Source of the DNA: Aurantiacibacter odishensis
GTDB lineage: Bacteria > Pseudomonadota > Alphaproteobacteria > Sphingomonadales > Sphingomonadaceae
NCBI RefSeq assembly: GCF_003605195.1
Contig: NZ_QYOS01000025.1
Coordinates: forward strand, 496,001-560,000
Direction: 5' to 3'
DNA: 64,000 nt
A program made the translations under genes and the position numbers. This document shows positions 30,433 through 39,280 of the stretch, one piece after another. How positions within the stretch are numbered: the stretch's first letter is position 1; every line of letters begins with the position of its first letter. The notes beneath the pieces are model-generated. The model did not search any database, was not told where the DNA came from, and saw nothing but the letters and a program-made list of their open reading frames with translations.

Positions 30433-32256
30433 ATGCCGGAAATTCGCCGCCTTCCCGAGACCCTGGTCAATCGCATCGCTGCCGGCGAGGTGGTGGAGCG
30501 TCCGGCTTCCGCATTGAAGGAACTGGTCGAGAACGCGATCGACGCAGGGGCCGGCCGGATCGCCGTGTCGATTGTCGAGGGCGGCCTCGATTCCATCGAG
30601 ATCACCGATGACGGCTGCGGCATGTCGCCTGAGGAAATGGCGCTGGCGCTGGAACGCCATGCGACTTCCAAGCTACCGAACGAAGCTATCGAACAAGTCG
30701 GAACGCTCGGATTCCGCGGAGAGGCGCTGCCTTCCATCGGCAGCGTGTCGCGCCTGACGCTGGAAAGCCGCGTTCGCGGTGCAGAACAGGGTTGGAAACG
30801 CGTGGTCGATCACGGCGCGCTGGCGGAGGAAGGACCTGCCGCGTTGCCGCCGGGAACACGCGTCCGGGTGGAGAACCTGTTCGCCAAGATCCCTGCACGC
30901 CGCAAGTTCCTGCGCACGCCGCGCAGCGAGTACGCCGCCTGCCAGGACGTGGTGAAGCGACTTGCCATGGCCCGGCCCGACATCGGGTTCACTTTCGAGC
31001 ACGGCGGCAGGCGCATATTCCAGGTGCAGGGCGGGGAGGGCACCGAGGCGCGCGTGGCGCAGATCGTGGCGCGCGAACTGGCGGACAACGGCGTTTCCAT
31101 CGACCTTGAGCGGCCGAGCGGCGATGACGGAGTCATGCGGCTGACAGGCGTCGCCGGACTGCCGACTTACAACCGCGGCATTGCCGATCACCAGTATCTG
31201 TTCGTCAACGGTCGGCCCGTAAAGGATCGGTTGCTTACCGGCGCGGTGCGCGGCGCCTATGCCGACATGCTGGCACGTGATCGCCACGCAGTGCTGGCGC
31301 TGTTCCTCAGCATTCCTTTCGCCGATGTGGATGTGAACGTACACCCCGCCAAGACCGAGGTGCGCTTCCGCGATGCCGCCGCCGTTCGCGGCTTCATTGT
31401 CTCCGGATTGCGGCAGGCCTTGTCGACCGGGGACAGGCGTTCGGCGCAAAGCCCCGATTCAGGGGCAATGAGCCGCTGGCAGCAGGAGCCGCTCCGCGAC
31501 GAACCTGCGCCCGCGCTTCGTTCGATCTTCGCCGGTCGGGACTGGTCCGCTCCCGCCCCTTCCGTGTCCCACGTCTCGGAACAGCGGATGGAATGGGCAG
31601 GCGACACGAGGGTGATGGCCGCGCCGCAGGGCAGGGCCGAGGAAGCCGAGAGATTGCCCGAGAACGCGGAGCAGTACCCGCTCGGCATTGCGCGCGGGCA
31701 GGTGGCGAACACCTATATTGTCGCAGAAGCCGCCGACGGGCTGGTGCTGGTGGACCAGCACGCGGCGCACGAGAGGATCGTTCTCGAACGCCTCCGCGCC
31801 GCCGGGGCCAGCGACAAGGTTGCTGCGAGTCAGGCGCTGCTGATGCCCGAAGTGGTGGAGATGGACGAACCCGCCTGCGACCGCCTTGAGGAACAGATCG
31901 ACCATTTCGCCTCCCTTGGCCTCGTGATCGAACGTTTCGGCCCCGGTGCCATGCTGGTGCGAGCTCTGCCCGGCACTCTGAGGAAAGCTGACCCTGAGAA
32001 GCTGCTCTACGATCTGGCGGATGACTTGGCGAAGCACGGTTCCTCCCTTCTGCTGGGCGAGAAAATCGAGCATGTCCTGGCGACAATGGCCTGTCACGGA
32101 TCGGTGAGGGCAGGGCGGACCTTGAACGTTGCCGAGATGAATGCCCTCCTGCGCGAGATGGAAGCCACCCCGCGTTCAGGGCAGTGCAACCATGGTCGTC
32201 CAACATGGGTGAAACTGTCGATGGACGACGTCGAAAAACTCTTCGGGAGGCATTGA
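30433..32256 (+). CDS. mutL: DNA mismatch repair endonuclease MutL
   Basis: This 607-residue protein couples MutS recognition to strand incision. The N-terminal GHKL ATPase shows 'ELVENAIDAGA', 'DDGCGM' and 'TLGFRGEALPSI'. The C-terminal domain contains 'DQHAAHERIVLE' near residue 441, the DQHA-x2-E-x4-E metal motif of MutL proteins with intrinsic nicking activity, and 'CNHGRP' close to the end. This means that the organism does not need MutH. Its stop overlaps the next start (TGATG). Confidence 0.97.
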   Translation: MPEIRRLPETLVNRIAAGEVVERPASALKELVENAIDAGAGRIAVSIVEGGLDSIEITDDGCGMSPEEMALALERHATSKLPNEAIEQVGTLGFRGEALPSIGSVSRLTLESRVRGAEQGWKRVVDHGALAEEGPAALPPGTRVRVENLFAKIPARRKFLRTPRSEYAACQDVVKRLAMARPDIGFTFEHGGRRIFQVQGGEGTEARVAQIVARELADNGVSIDLERPSGDDGVMRLTGVAGLPTYNRGIADHQYLFVNGRPVKDRLLTGAVRGAYADMLARDRHAVLALFLSIPFADVDVNVHPAKTEVRFRDAAAVRGFIVSGLRQALSTGDRRSAQSPDSGAMSRWQQEPLRDEPAPALRSIFAGRDWSAPAPSVSHVSEQRMEWAGDTRVMAAPQGRAEEAERLPENAEQYPLGIARGQVANTYIVAEAADGLVLVDQHAAHERIVLERLRAAGASDKVAASQALLMPEVVEMDEPACDRLEEQIDHFASLGLVIERFGPGAMLVRALPGTLRKADPEKLLYDLADDLAKHGSSLLLGEKIEHVLATMACHGSVRAGRTLNVAEMNALLREMEATPRSGQCNHGRPTWVKLSMDDVEKLFGRH

Positions 32257-32756
32257 TGCGCTTGCCCTTGATCGTGTGCCTCGCCGCAACCTTGGCTTCT
32301 TGCGGCGACGAGCTGAGTGAAGCCGAGCGCGCCGAGCAGGATCGCGAAGTCGTGGAGCGGGTGCGCGAGGCCAACGAAGCCGCGCCGCCTCTCGTGCAGG
32401 TCGTGCCGGAACCGATCCTCTATCCCGACATGGAAGCGCATGACCTGTTTGGGCTTGCCTGTTCCTACGCGCCGGGGACAAGCATGGGCGCGAGGGTCAT
32501 CGCCCGAGAGGCCGACGCTTTCGTCAAGGTCGACGGTGACGTGATCCGCTTCGCTGCCGACCCCGGATCGCGCGAATTGCCGGCCAAGAGCCGCTCGCTT
32601 TACAATGGTCGCGAATATTCGCTGCGGCTCAACGTTGTCGACAAGGAGGCTGATGCCGAAACGGATACGCCCTTTCTCGAAGGCACGGTCTGGCTGCGAG
32701 ACCGGTGGGACCGGGTGATCTATCAGGGCACCGGCGCTGTAAGCTGCGGCGCCTGA
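32256..32756 (+). CDS. Putative lipoprotein of unknown function
   Basis: This 166-residue protein starts with a short signal peptide ending in a lipobox 'ATLASC', then an acidic helical stretch and a beta-rich C-terminal half. I do not recognise a domain. The ATG overlaps the mutL stop and follows GGGAGG, so it is co-transcribed with mutL, though a functional link to mismatch repair is unlikely. It converges on the glutaredoxin-MauE gene. Confidence 0.75.
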   Translation: MRLPLIVCLAATLASCGDELSEAERAEQDREVVERVREANEAAPPLVQVVPEPILYPDMEAHDLFGLACSYAPGTSMGARVIAREADAFVKVDGDVIRFAADPGSRELPAKSRSLYNGREYSLRLNVVDKEADAETDTPFLEGTVWLRDRWDRVIYQGTGAVSCGA

Positions 32757-32759
32757 CGT

Positions 32760-33554
32760 TTACACAAGCGCCGGCCGCACCAGCATCCAGATACCCATAC
32801 CGATCATGGCGAGGTTTTCCGTTAGCGATACAAACCCGAGAGGGACGTTGCCACTGCCGCCAACGCAGGCGCACTTGATGTCGCGCTTCTGGATATAGAC
32901 TGCATAGAACACGCTTGCTGCACCGATCGTGCCGATGAACAGCGCGACGGGTATCGAAATCCAGGGCAACAGTCGCCCGGCCATCAGTATCGCGGCACCT
33001 GCTTCCAGAAATGGGTAGAGGTAGGCGTAGGGCACCCACCTTTTCGCGAGCAGGTCATAGCCGAGGAACATCGTGGAGAACTGCTCCACGTCCTGCAGTT
33101 TCAGCATCGCCAGCATGGCCATCGAGAAAGCGACGAACCATTCGGCCGCGCGGATCGTCAGCGGAGTACCGAAACTCCACCAGCTCAGGGCAAGGGCGAG
33201 GCCGAGACCGACAGCGAACACCGCGATTACCGGAGTGTAGCTCGTTTCGCCCTCGTCCTTCGTTTCCTCACCGAAATATTCGCGAAGGGCGTCGTATCCG
33301 CCAATGCGCTTGCCGCCCATGAACACCTGCGGCGTCGTCTTGACGTCATGCTTCTCCTTGAAGGCATCCGTCTCTTCGCGCGTGGTGAGGTATTGATCCT
33401 CGACCGAGTAACCTTTCCTCTCGAGTAGCCACTTCGCCTTCAGTCCGTAGGGACAGACGTGCTTTTCCATCACCATGCGGTAGAGGCGCGCTGTTTTTTC
33501 GCCGCGCGCCCCTGAATTGGCTCGGATATCGGGATTGGTACTCATGTCGGTCAT
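32760..33554 (-). CDS. Glutaredoxin-MauE/DoxX-type membrane fusion protein
   Basis: This 264-residue protein joins an N-terminal glutaredoxin domain (C34-P-Y-G active site with one cysteine, then 'TTPQVFMGGKRIGG' near 72) to four transmembrane helices of the MauE type. The last loop carries 'CACVGG', a likely cysteine pair facing the redox partner. The architecture suggests transfer of reducing equivalents from cytosolic glutathione to a membrane disulfide system; this is inference. Its start overlaps the DUF1206 stop as ATGA, so the two are coupled. Confidence 0.82.
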   Translation of the reverse strand: MTDMSTNPDIRANSGARGEKTARLYRMVMEKHVCPYGLKAKWLLERKGYSVEDQYLTTREETDAFKEKHDVKTTPQVFMGGKRIGGYDALREYFGEETKDEGETSYTPVIAVFAVGLGLALALSWWSFGTPLTIRAAEWFVAFSMAMLAMLKLQDVEQFSTMFLGYDLLAKRWVPYAYLYPFLEAGAAILMAGRLLPWISIPVALFIGTIGAASVFYAVYIQKRDIKCACVGGSGNVPLGFVSLTENLAMIGMGIWMLVRPALV

Positions 33555-34354
33555 GCGCGGAAGCTGGGGACCTTTCCGTGGGGGCCCATTTCCGGAATGA
33601 TCCGGTAGCGGGCGAGGATGAGTGAAAGGATGCCAAAGGCGATCAGGCCAATGGCCACGAGTGTGAAGATCGCACCGTCATCGGCCAGGCTGGCCACGGC
33701 GTCACCCAGTGTCTTCACCTGCTCGCTGCCTGCGGACATGAAGCCGGCTTGGAACAGCGACCAGCCGATTACCACGAAGACGACCGCGCGTGCTGCATAA
33801 CCGATCCGGCCGATCGTGCGGGTGTGATCAGGGGCCTGTCCGGAAATCCGGTGCATGAACTCTCCGGTGTAGCTTTTCTTCGCCTGCGCGAACGCAGCGA
33901 TGAAGAAGGCAATGCCCAGAAGGCCAAGGATGATGCCGCCGAATTCTACCGACAGCACACCCGAAGCTGCTTCCTGCGCGCCGCCGCCGCTGGAACCGCC
34001 GCCATCGCTGCTGGCGAACTTGTATGCGGAATAAGCGAGTGCGAAGTGGCCGACCGCACTACCCAGGTGGCCAAGGCGCTTGCCCCAGCCCTTGGCATCG
34101 GAGCCCTCGTTCTCGATGTCGAACAGCGGTGAGCAGAGCCGGAACAGGCCATAGGCCGCAAGGCCGATTACCATGATCCAGAGGATTGCCGTTCCGGCGG
34201 GGAAATCCTCGATGGCGCGAAAGACGCCGTTGGTGCCATCGGCTATCTTCTGCGCGCTGGTGAGGGCGATGATGCCTACGACCGCGTATAGGATGGCGCG
34301 GCTGAAATAGCCTACCCTTACCAGCCAGTTGAATTTCTCGGACTTGTCGACCAT
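33551..34354 (-). CDS. DUF1206 membrane protein
   Basis: This 267-residue protein has six predicted transmembrane helices arranged as three repeats of a two-helix unit with recurring 'R.GY..RA..Y...G' (residues about 11, 100 and 190), which is the DUF1206 signature. The function is unknown. A Ser/Gly-rich loop lies near residue 110. I chose the ATG at 34354 for its match to the family N-terminus and an AGAGGAG site. It is coupled to the glutaredoxin-MauE gene. Confidence 0.86.
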   Translation of the reverse strand: MVDKSEKFNWLVRVGYFSRAILYAVVGIIALTSAQKIADGTNGVFRAIEDFPAGTAILWIMVIGLAAYGLFRLCSPLFDIENEGSDAKGWGKRLGHLGSAVGHFALAYSAYKFASSDGGGSSGGGAQEAASGVLSVEFGGIILGLLGIAFFIAAFAQAKKSYTGEFMHRISGQAPDHTRTIGRIGYAARAVVFVVIGWSLFQAGFMSAGSEQVKTLGDAVASLADDGAIFTLVAIGLIAFGILSLILARYRIIPEMGPHGKVPSFRA

Positions 34355-34597
34355 TGCGGGGTCACTCCTCTGAACCGTTTTCCCAGCAACGGGCGAGGGC
34401 GCAGATTGTGCCGAGCGGGTTTCGAGGCCGACGAACCTGGAACACCTGGAACACTGTCCAGGACCGAAAAACTGGGGGGCTGACAAAAGCCCTTCCACTC
34501 CATGACTTGATGGCTTTCCGGAAGGGTAGGGAGAGGTTGCAGATGCGGCCGACATAGCCGCGCCTCTGTCCCACTTGCGGTGGAGTAGGGAAGGCCC

Positions 34598-35311
34598 TTA
34601 GCGCAGCCGCTTCACATAGAGCTGGTTGTCATCGCGGCGCTCCATCTTGAAATTGTCGCTAGCCGCCCGCATCAGGTCGGAAAGCCGTTTGAACCCATGA
34701 TTGCGCACGTCGAAGCTGGAACGGTTGCCCGCGATCTGACCGACCTCGTGGAGGCGCGCATAGCCCTCGTCATCGCGGCTGGCTGCCTTCCACGCTGCCC
34801 CCAACAAGCCGATGAGTTCGGTGTCGATCGCCTCGCCATTATCGGGCTTGCCGTCCTCGTCAGCCGAAGTGCGGATCAACTGGTCCACGTCGATGTAGCG
34901 CGTACACGCCGTCTTGAACGCGTTCGGTGCCTTGTCGCTGCCGAAGCCGTAGACGATCAGCCCGTCCTGCCGCAGTCGGGTGACTAGCGGCGTGAAATCG
35001 CTGTCGCTGCTCATGATGCCGAAGCCGTCCACCTTGCCGGCATTCAGCAGGTCGATGGCATCGATGGTCATGGCGATATCGGTGGCGTTCTTGCCCTTGG
35101 TCAGGTCGAACTGCTGCACCGGCTGCAGGCCGTAACGGTGCGAGATCTTGTTCCAGTTGGCAAGCGCGGGCTTGGCCCAGTTGCCATAGGCCCTCCGGAT
35201 GTTCACCTGCCCCAGCTCCGCAAGCACGGTCAGGACGGGGTCGATGCCGTGGTGACTGGCATTGTCTGCATCGATCAGCAGGGCGATATTCTTGAGGCTT
35301 GCTTCAGGCAT
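34598..35311 (-). CDS. NYN-domain ribonuclease-like protein with C-terminal LOTUS domain
   Basis: This 237-residue protein has an N-terminal NYN/PIN-like fold with the acidic catalytic set ('IALLIDADNAS', 'GKNATDIAMTIDAID', 'IMSSDSDFTPLV'). A C-terminal OST-HTH/LOTUS domain (about residues 165-235, 'VGQIAGNRSSFDVRNHGFKRLSDLMRA'-type core) binds RNA in related proteins. RNA cleavage or processing is likely and the target is unknown. The ATG at 35311 fits the family start. It stands alone, divergent from the OmpA gene. Confidence 0.87.
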   Translation of the reverse strand: MPEASLKNIALLIDADNASHHGIDPVLTVLAELGQVNIRRAYGNWAKPALANWNKISHRYGLQPVQQFDLTKGKNATDIAMTIDAIDLLNAGKVDGFGIMSSDSDFTPLVTRLRQDGLIVYGFGSDKAPNAFKTACTRYIDVDQLIRTSADEDGKPDNGEAIDTELIGLLGAAWKAASRDDEGYARLHEVGQIAGNRSSFDVRNHGFKRLSDLMRAASDNFKMERRDDNQLYVKRLR

Positions 35312-35675
35312 GGGCGATGAAATGGCTGCGCTGCGGCGCGAAAGCAAGGCCGCTCGGACGATTCCCTGCGTCTAAGTCGTGGCGAGTCGAATGCGGCAAA
35401 AAAGTGACGGAGATAAAGCCTCCAGGGCTCAACTCATCGCACAGGCATCTCCAATGGCCCCCGCATATCGACCTCTTTCAAAAGCGTTCATTTACCAGAC
35501 AGGGAAAGCTGAACAGTCAGCCCGCCTGATTTCGCAACCCCGCGGTTTTCGCCCCGTGCGAGCCCGCATTTCAATGGAGACTATTGCAGTTTTCCGGCTG
35601 ACCCGGCCAAGATGGCATTCTTACCATGTGCCGTGTCCCCCTTTGGACGGGTCTGCCTTACAGAAGGAGTACGAC
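35312..35675. other. Intergenic region between divergent NYN-LOTUS and OmpA genes
   Basis: These 364 bases hold no convincing gene. The frame upstream of the OmpA start is open but its translation looks random. Promoters for both flanking genes must lie here, yet I see no clear match; TTGCAG near 35585 is a weak -35 candidate. The only strong signal is the GAAGGAG ribosome-binding site of the OmpA gene at its right end. Confidence 0.5.
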
Positions 35676-36599
35676 ATGATTACCACCGCGAAAAAGCCGA
35701 TCGGGATGGCTCTCGTTGCTGCCCTGGCCCTGCCAGCCGCTGGCAGCCTTTCCGCCCAGGAACTCAACCCTGCATCCGCCAGTGCAAATGCCCAGGTCCG
35801 CGAAGAGCGGATCGACGTCGTCGGTTCCCTGCCGAGCGACCTCTCGGGACTTGCCGAAGGTCCCGAACTCGATGGCTTCATCTCCCAGCGTCGTGGCCGT
35901 GAACTGACGGTGACGACCGAGAACGGCGCTGCCACCAACGTGTTCGTGGCCGACACCACCGATATCCGGGCGCGTGGCGGCTTCCTTGGCCTCGGCCGCA
36001 CGGAACTCGGCCCCGAAGCCCTGCTCAACGGCCTGCCCGTCACTGTGGAAACGGTGCAGTGGGAAGGCGGCCTCGTCGCCAGCAGCGTCCGCTTCAAGGA
36101 TGACGACTTGGAAACCGCAGAGATGATCCGCGGCGCGACCGACCAGCGCTTTAGCGAGAACGAAATGGCGATCGAGGAAAACGCGGTTGCCACCGAAGCC
36201 CTGCGTGGCCGGGTTGCCAATATCGACCAGTACAACGTGCGCGGTACGGCGAACGTCTACTTCGATACCGGCAAGTGGAATCTGACCCCTGCAGCGCAAC
36301 GCGATCTCTGCAACGCCGCGCGTGAAGCCGGCGAGATGGACAACGCCCTGCTACTGGTTGTCGGCTACACCGACGACGTTGGTGACTACGACTACAACCA
36401 GACGCTGAGCGAGCGCCGCGCGGGCCGCGTGGTCAACTACCTGCAGCAGGAGTGTGACTGGGCACCCTGGCGCATGCTGACGCCGACCGGCATGGCCGAG
36501 GCCGATCCGCTGGCCGACAACACCACCGCCGCTGGCCGGGCGCAGAACCGCCGCGTTTCGGTGAACATCCTCGTCAGCAAGGCTGTCGATAACATGTAA
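35676..36599 (+). CDS. OmpA-family outer envelope protein
   Basis: This 307-residue exported protein has a signal peptide (residues 1 to about 26, cleaved after 'GSLSAQ'), a middle beta-rich domain of about 110 residues resembling OB-like DUF5666 repeats ('GRELTVTTENGAATNVFV'), and a C-terminal OmpA peptidoglycan-binding domain ('VYFDTGKWNLTP', 'NQTLSERRAGRVVNYL', 'AQNRRVSVNI'). It lacks an eight-stranded OmpA barrel, so it is probably periplasmic and wall-bound. GAAGGAG lies 6 nt before the ATG, and a strong terminator follows, so it is monocistronic. Confidence 0.87.
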   Translation: MITTAKKPIGMALVAALALPAAGSLSAQELNPASASANAQVREERIDVVGSLPSDLSGLAEGPELDGFISQRRGRELTVTTENGAATNVFVADTTDIRARGGFLGLGRTELGPEALLNGLPVTVETVQWEGGLVASSVRFKDDDLETAEMIRGATDQRFSENEMAIEENAVATEALRGRVANIDQYNVRGTANVYFDTGKWNLTPAAQRDLCNAAREAGEMDNALLLVVGYTDDVGDYDYNQTLSERRAGRVVNYLQQECDWAPWRMLTPTGMAEADPLADNTTAAGRAQNRRVSVNILVSKAVDNM

Positions 36600-36623
36600 G
36601 CCGACCGGCTTCGGACAAATAAG

Positions 36624-36657
36624 ACCCCCGCGTCAGCAATGGCGCGGGGGTTTTTTT
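36624..36657 (+). terminator. Rho-independent terminator of the OmpA-family gene
   Basis: CCCCCGCG pairs with CGCGGGGG around a 10-nt loop and is followed by seven T. Confidence 0.92.
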
Positions 36658-36671
36658 GTTATGCTTTGCTT

Positions 36672-37307
36672 TTATGCGGGCCGGAAATCGCCGCTTTTCT
36701 CGTCAAGCAGGTGCAGCACGCCATCGGAAATGGCGAAATAGGCACCGCGCAGGGCCAGTTCGCCAGATGATTCCTTCTCCTGCACGCACGGGAAGGTGCG
36801 CAGGTTGGCGAGACTGACCTTCACCGCGGCCAGCTCCATCGCCCGCTCCGCCTCTCTGCCTGTCGTGCCGAGCTTGGCGGCAATGGGCTCGCGCGTTTCG
36901 TCCAGCATGTCGATCCAGTGGGCGACGAAGCCGCCTGCGCCAAGATCGTTGCCGTGCAGGTCCTGCGTCAGCGCGGCCTTGCACCCACCGCACATGCCGT
37001 GGCCCATCACCACCACTTCCTTCACTTTCAGGAACTGGACGGCAAATTCCAGCGCGGCTGAGACGCCGTGGCGGCCGGGTGTCGTCTCGAATGGCGGGAC
37101 AAGCGCGGCGACGTTACGAACGACAAACAGTTCGCCGGGTGCCACGTCGAAAATCTGCGCCGGGTCCACGCGGCTGTCGGAGCAAGAGATCACCATTACC
37201 TGCGGTGACTGGCCCTCTTTCAGTTCCTCCCAACGCTCGCGCTGGTGCTGCCAATCGGTCTCCCGAAATCGGCCGTAGCCGTCGATCATTTCTTCGAATG
37301 TCTTCAT
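36672..37307 (-). CDS. Beta-class carbonic anhydrase
   Basis: This 211-residue zinc enzyme interconverts CO2 and bicarbonate. The metal ligands and dyad are all present: C42, D44 and R46 in 'SCSDSRVDP', H103 and C106 in 'GHGMCGGC'. GAAGGAGG precedes the ATG at 37307, which also matches the family N-terminus; the frame is open further upstream. It converges on the OmpA gene and is divergent from lipA. Bicarbonate supply to CarAB and carboxylases is the expected role. Confidence 0.95.
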   Translation of the reverse strand: MKTFEEMIDGYGRFRETDWQHQRERWEELKEGQSPQVMVISCSDSRVDPAQIFDVAPGELFVVRNVAALVPPFETTPGRHGVSAALEFAVQFLKVKEVVVMGHGMCGGCKAALTQDLHGNDLGAGGFVAHWIDMLDETREPIAAKLGTTGREAERAMELAAVKVSLANLRTFPCVQEKESSGELALRGAYFAISDGVLHLLDEKSGDFRPA

Positions 37308-37401
37308 GCCTCCTTCGCTGCCTTGATTTTCGGGATTCGGCAAGAGGCCAAAGGACCATGCGGGTTGCCCACGGCGGGGTAGGGCACTAAGTGGGCACCC
37401 A

Positions 37402-38361
37402 ATGAACGACCTCTCATCCACGCCCGCCCCCGAAGACGATCGCCCGGTCCGCCAGCGCAAGCCGGACTGGATCCGCGTGAAGGCCCCTGTCAGCAAGGGT
37501 TATCACGAGACGCGCAAGATGATGCGCGAGCTCAACTTGAACACGGTTTGCGAAGAGGCAGCGTGCCCGAACATCGGTGAATGCTGGAGCAAGAAGCACG
37601 CCACGGTGATGATCCTGGGCGATGTCTGCACCCGTGCCTGCGCCTTCTGCAACGTGAAGACGGGGATGCCCCGCATCGTCGACCCGATGGAGCCGGAGAA
37701 CACCGCCATTGCGGCTGCGAAGATGGGGCTGGAGCATATCGTCATCACCAGTGTCGACCGTGACGACCTGCCAGACGGCGGCGCCGGCCAGTTCGTGAAG
37801 GTCATCCAGGCCCTGCGGAGGGAAACCCCGAACACGACGATCGAGATCCTGACCCCCGATTTCCGCGGCAAGATGCGTGCGGCGGTGGAGGCGATTTGTG
37901 AAGCCGGGCCAGACGTTTACAATCACAACCTCGAAACTGTGCCACGCCTCTATCCCACCATTCGCCCCGGCGCGCGCTACTATGCCTCGCTGCGACTGCT
38001 GGAAGAGGTGAAGAGCCACAACCCGCTGATCTTCACCAAGTCCGGCATCATGCTGGGGCTGGGTGAGCAGCGTCTGGAAGTGCATCAGGTGATGGACGAC
38101 ATGCGCAGTGCAGACGTCGATTTCATCACGATGGGCCAGTATCTCCAGCCCACGCCGAAGCACGCCAAGGTGGAAGATTTCGTGACGCCCAAGGCGTTCG
38201 ACGCTTTCGGCTCCATCGCGCGTGCCAAGGGCTTCCTGCAGGTCGCCTCCACACCGTTGACGCGTTCCAGCTATCATGCGGGCGACGATTTCGCCCAGAT
38301 GCAGGCGGCCCGCGAAGCCAAGCTGGCGAAGCAGCGCGCGAAGGAAGGGAAGGGGGCCTGA
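37402..38361 (+). CDS. lipA: Lipoyl synthase
   Basis: This 319-residue radical SAM enzyme inserts two sulfurs into octanoyl groups on lipoyl domains such as those of the PDH E2 encoded at the right end of the window. Both iron-sulfur clusters are visible: the auxiliary CX4CX5C site ('[12 protein letters not shown]') near residue 48 and the radical SAM site 'CTRACAFC' near 76. The C-terminal 'SSYHAGDDF' motif supplies the auxiliary-cluster serine. The stop overlaps the start of the COQ10-like gene. Confidence 0.97.
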   Translation: MNDLSSTPAPEDDRPVRQRKPDWIRVKAPVSKGYHETRKMMRELNLNTVCEEAACPNIGECWSKKHATVMILGDVCTRACAFCNVKTGMPRIVDPMEPENTAIAAAKMGLEHIVITSVDRDDLPDGGAGQFVKVIQALRRETPNTTIEILTPDFRGKMRAAVEAICEAGPDVYNHNLETVPRLYPTIRPGARYYASLRLLEEVKSHNPLIFTKSGIMLGLGEQRLEVHQVMDDMRSADVDFITMGQYLQPTPKHAKVEDFVTPKAFDAFGSIARAKGFLQVASTPLTRSSYHAGDDFAQMQAAREAKLAKQRAKEGKGA

Positions 38362-38822
38362 TGCCCTCGATCCGCGAAACGCACCGGCTGCCTTATACGG
38401 CAGAGCAGATGTTCGACCTCGTCGCCGATGTCGACAAGTACCCGGAGTTCCTGCCCTGGGTCGTGGCGACGCGCGTCAGGCGCGACAGCGATACCGAGAT
38501 GACTGCCGACATGCTGGTGGGCTTCAAGGCGCTGCGCGAGAAGTTCACGTCCAAGGTGGTGAAGGATCGGCCCAACTCGATCAATGTCCACTACGTCGAT
38601 GGGCCGCTGCGCGATCTCGACAACAACTGGACGTTCCGCGATTGCGGAGAGAACTGCTGCGAGATCGATTTCTGCGTCGATTTCAGCTTCAAGAATATCA
38701 TGTTCGAAACGCTGGCCGGCCAGTATATCGACCGCGCTTTCCGCAAGATGGTGGATGCGTTCGAAAAGCGCGCCCACGAGCTTTACGGCAACAACAGCTC
38801 CAGCGCACAAAGCGTCGCCTGA
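38361..38822 (+). CDS. COQ10/RatA-like START-domain protein
   Basis: This 153-residue protein is a single SRPBCC/START fold with the family N-terminus '[29 protein letters not shown]'. Members bind ubiquinone and support respiratory electron transfer (COQ10), or act as the ribosome-associated RatA. In alphaproteobacteria the quinone-binding role is the more likely, by inference. It is coupled to lipA. Its last 40 bases overlap the convergent pncC gene. Confidence 0.9.
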   Translation: MPSIRETHRLPYTAEQMFDLVADVDKYPEFLPWVVATRVRRDSDTEMTADMLVGFKALREKFTSKVVKDRPNSINVHYVDGPLRDLDNNWTFRDCGENCCEIDFCVDFSFKNIMFETLAGQYIDRAFRKMVDAFEKRAHELYGNNSSSAQSVA

Positions 38823-39280
38823 CGACGAACGCCTGAGCGACCGGTGTCCTCGAACAACCGGTCCTCGGCTTCGGGCTCATCCTGCCCCTTTTCCAAGCGT
38901 GCGAAGACAACGGTGCCGACCGGTTTGGTTTCGCTCCCGCCGCCGGGGCCTGCGATTCCGCTGATTGCGACGGCCACATCCGCATCGCTGCGCTCCAGCG
39001 CGCCGCGCGCCATGGCGTAGACGCAGGCGACGGAAACGGCTCCGAAAGCCTCGATGATGTCGCTCGCTACGCCCAGTTCGGCCTGCTTTGCCTCGTTCGA
39101 ATAGGTGACCAGAGAGCGGTCCAGCACGGCAGAACTGCCGGGTATCTCGGTGATGGCGGCGGCGACGAGGCCGCCGGTGCAGCTTTCCGCCAGCGCGATC
39201 TTGCGGCCGGCAGCGGCGTTCTCCTCCACCACGCGGCGGGCGAGGTTCACGATATCGTCGGGAAGAAGGAAGTCGCTCAT
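38783..39280 (-). CDS. pncC: Nicotinamide-nucleotide amidase (CinA C-terminal domain)
   Basis: This 165-residue protein is the stand-alone CinA C-terminal domain that deamidates NMN in the pyridine nucleotide salvage cycle. Signatures are '[23 protein letters not shown]' (residues about 30-52) and '[20 protein letters not shown]' near 107. There is no N-terminal MoaB-like domain. Its start overlaps the ispDF stop by 4 nt, so it is downstream in the same transcript. The C-terminal codons overlap the COQ10-like gene on the opposite strand. Confidence 0.93.
   Translation of the reverse strand: MSDFLLPDDIVNLARRVVEENAAAGRKIALAESCTGGLVAAAITEIPGSSAVLDRSLVTYSNEAKQAELGVASDIIEAFGAVSVACVYAMARGALERSDADVAVAISGIAGPGGGSETKPVGTVVFARLEKGQDEPEAEDRLFEDTGRSGVRRQATLCALELLLP

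Noticed and set aside
34436-34462. Direct repeat CCTGGAACA twice followed by CTGTCCAGG between the DUF1206 and NYN genes
   Set aside because: It contains GGAAC, but no CGTT at 16-17 nt, so it is not an EcfG promoter; the repeat is short and has no array.
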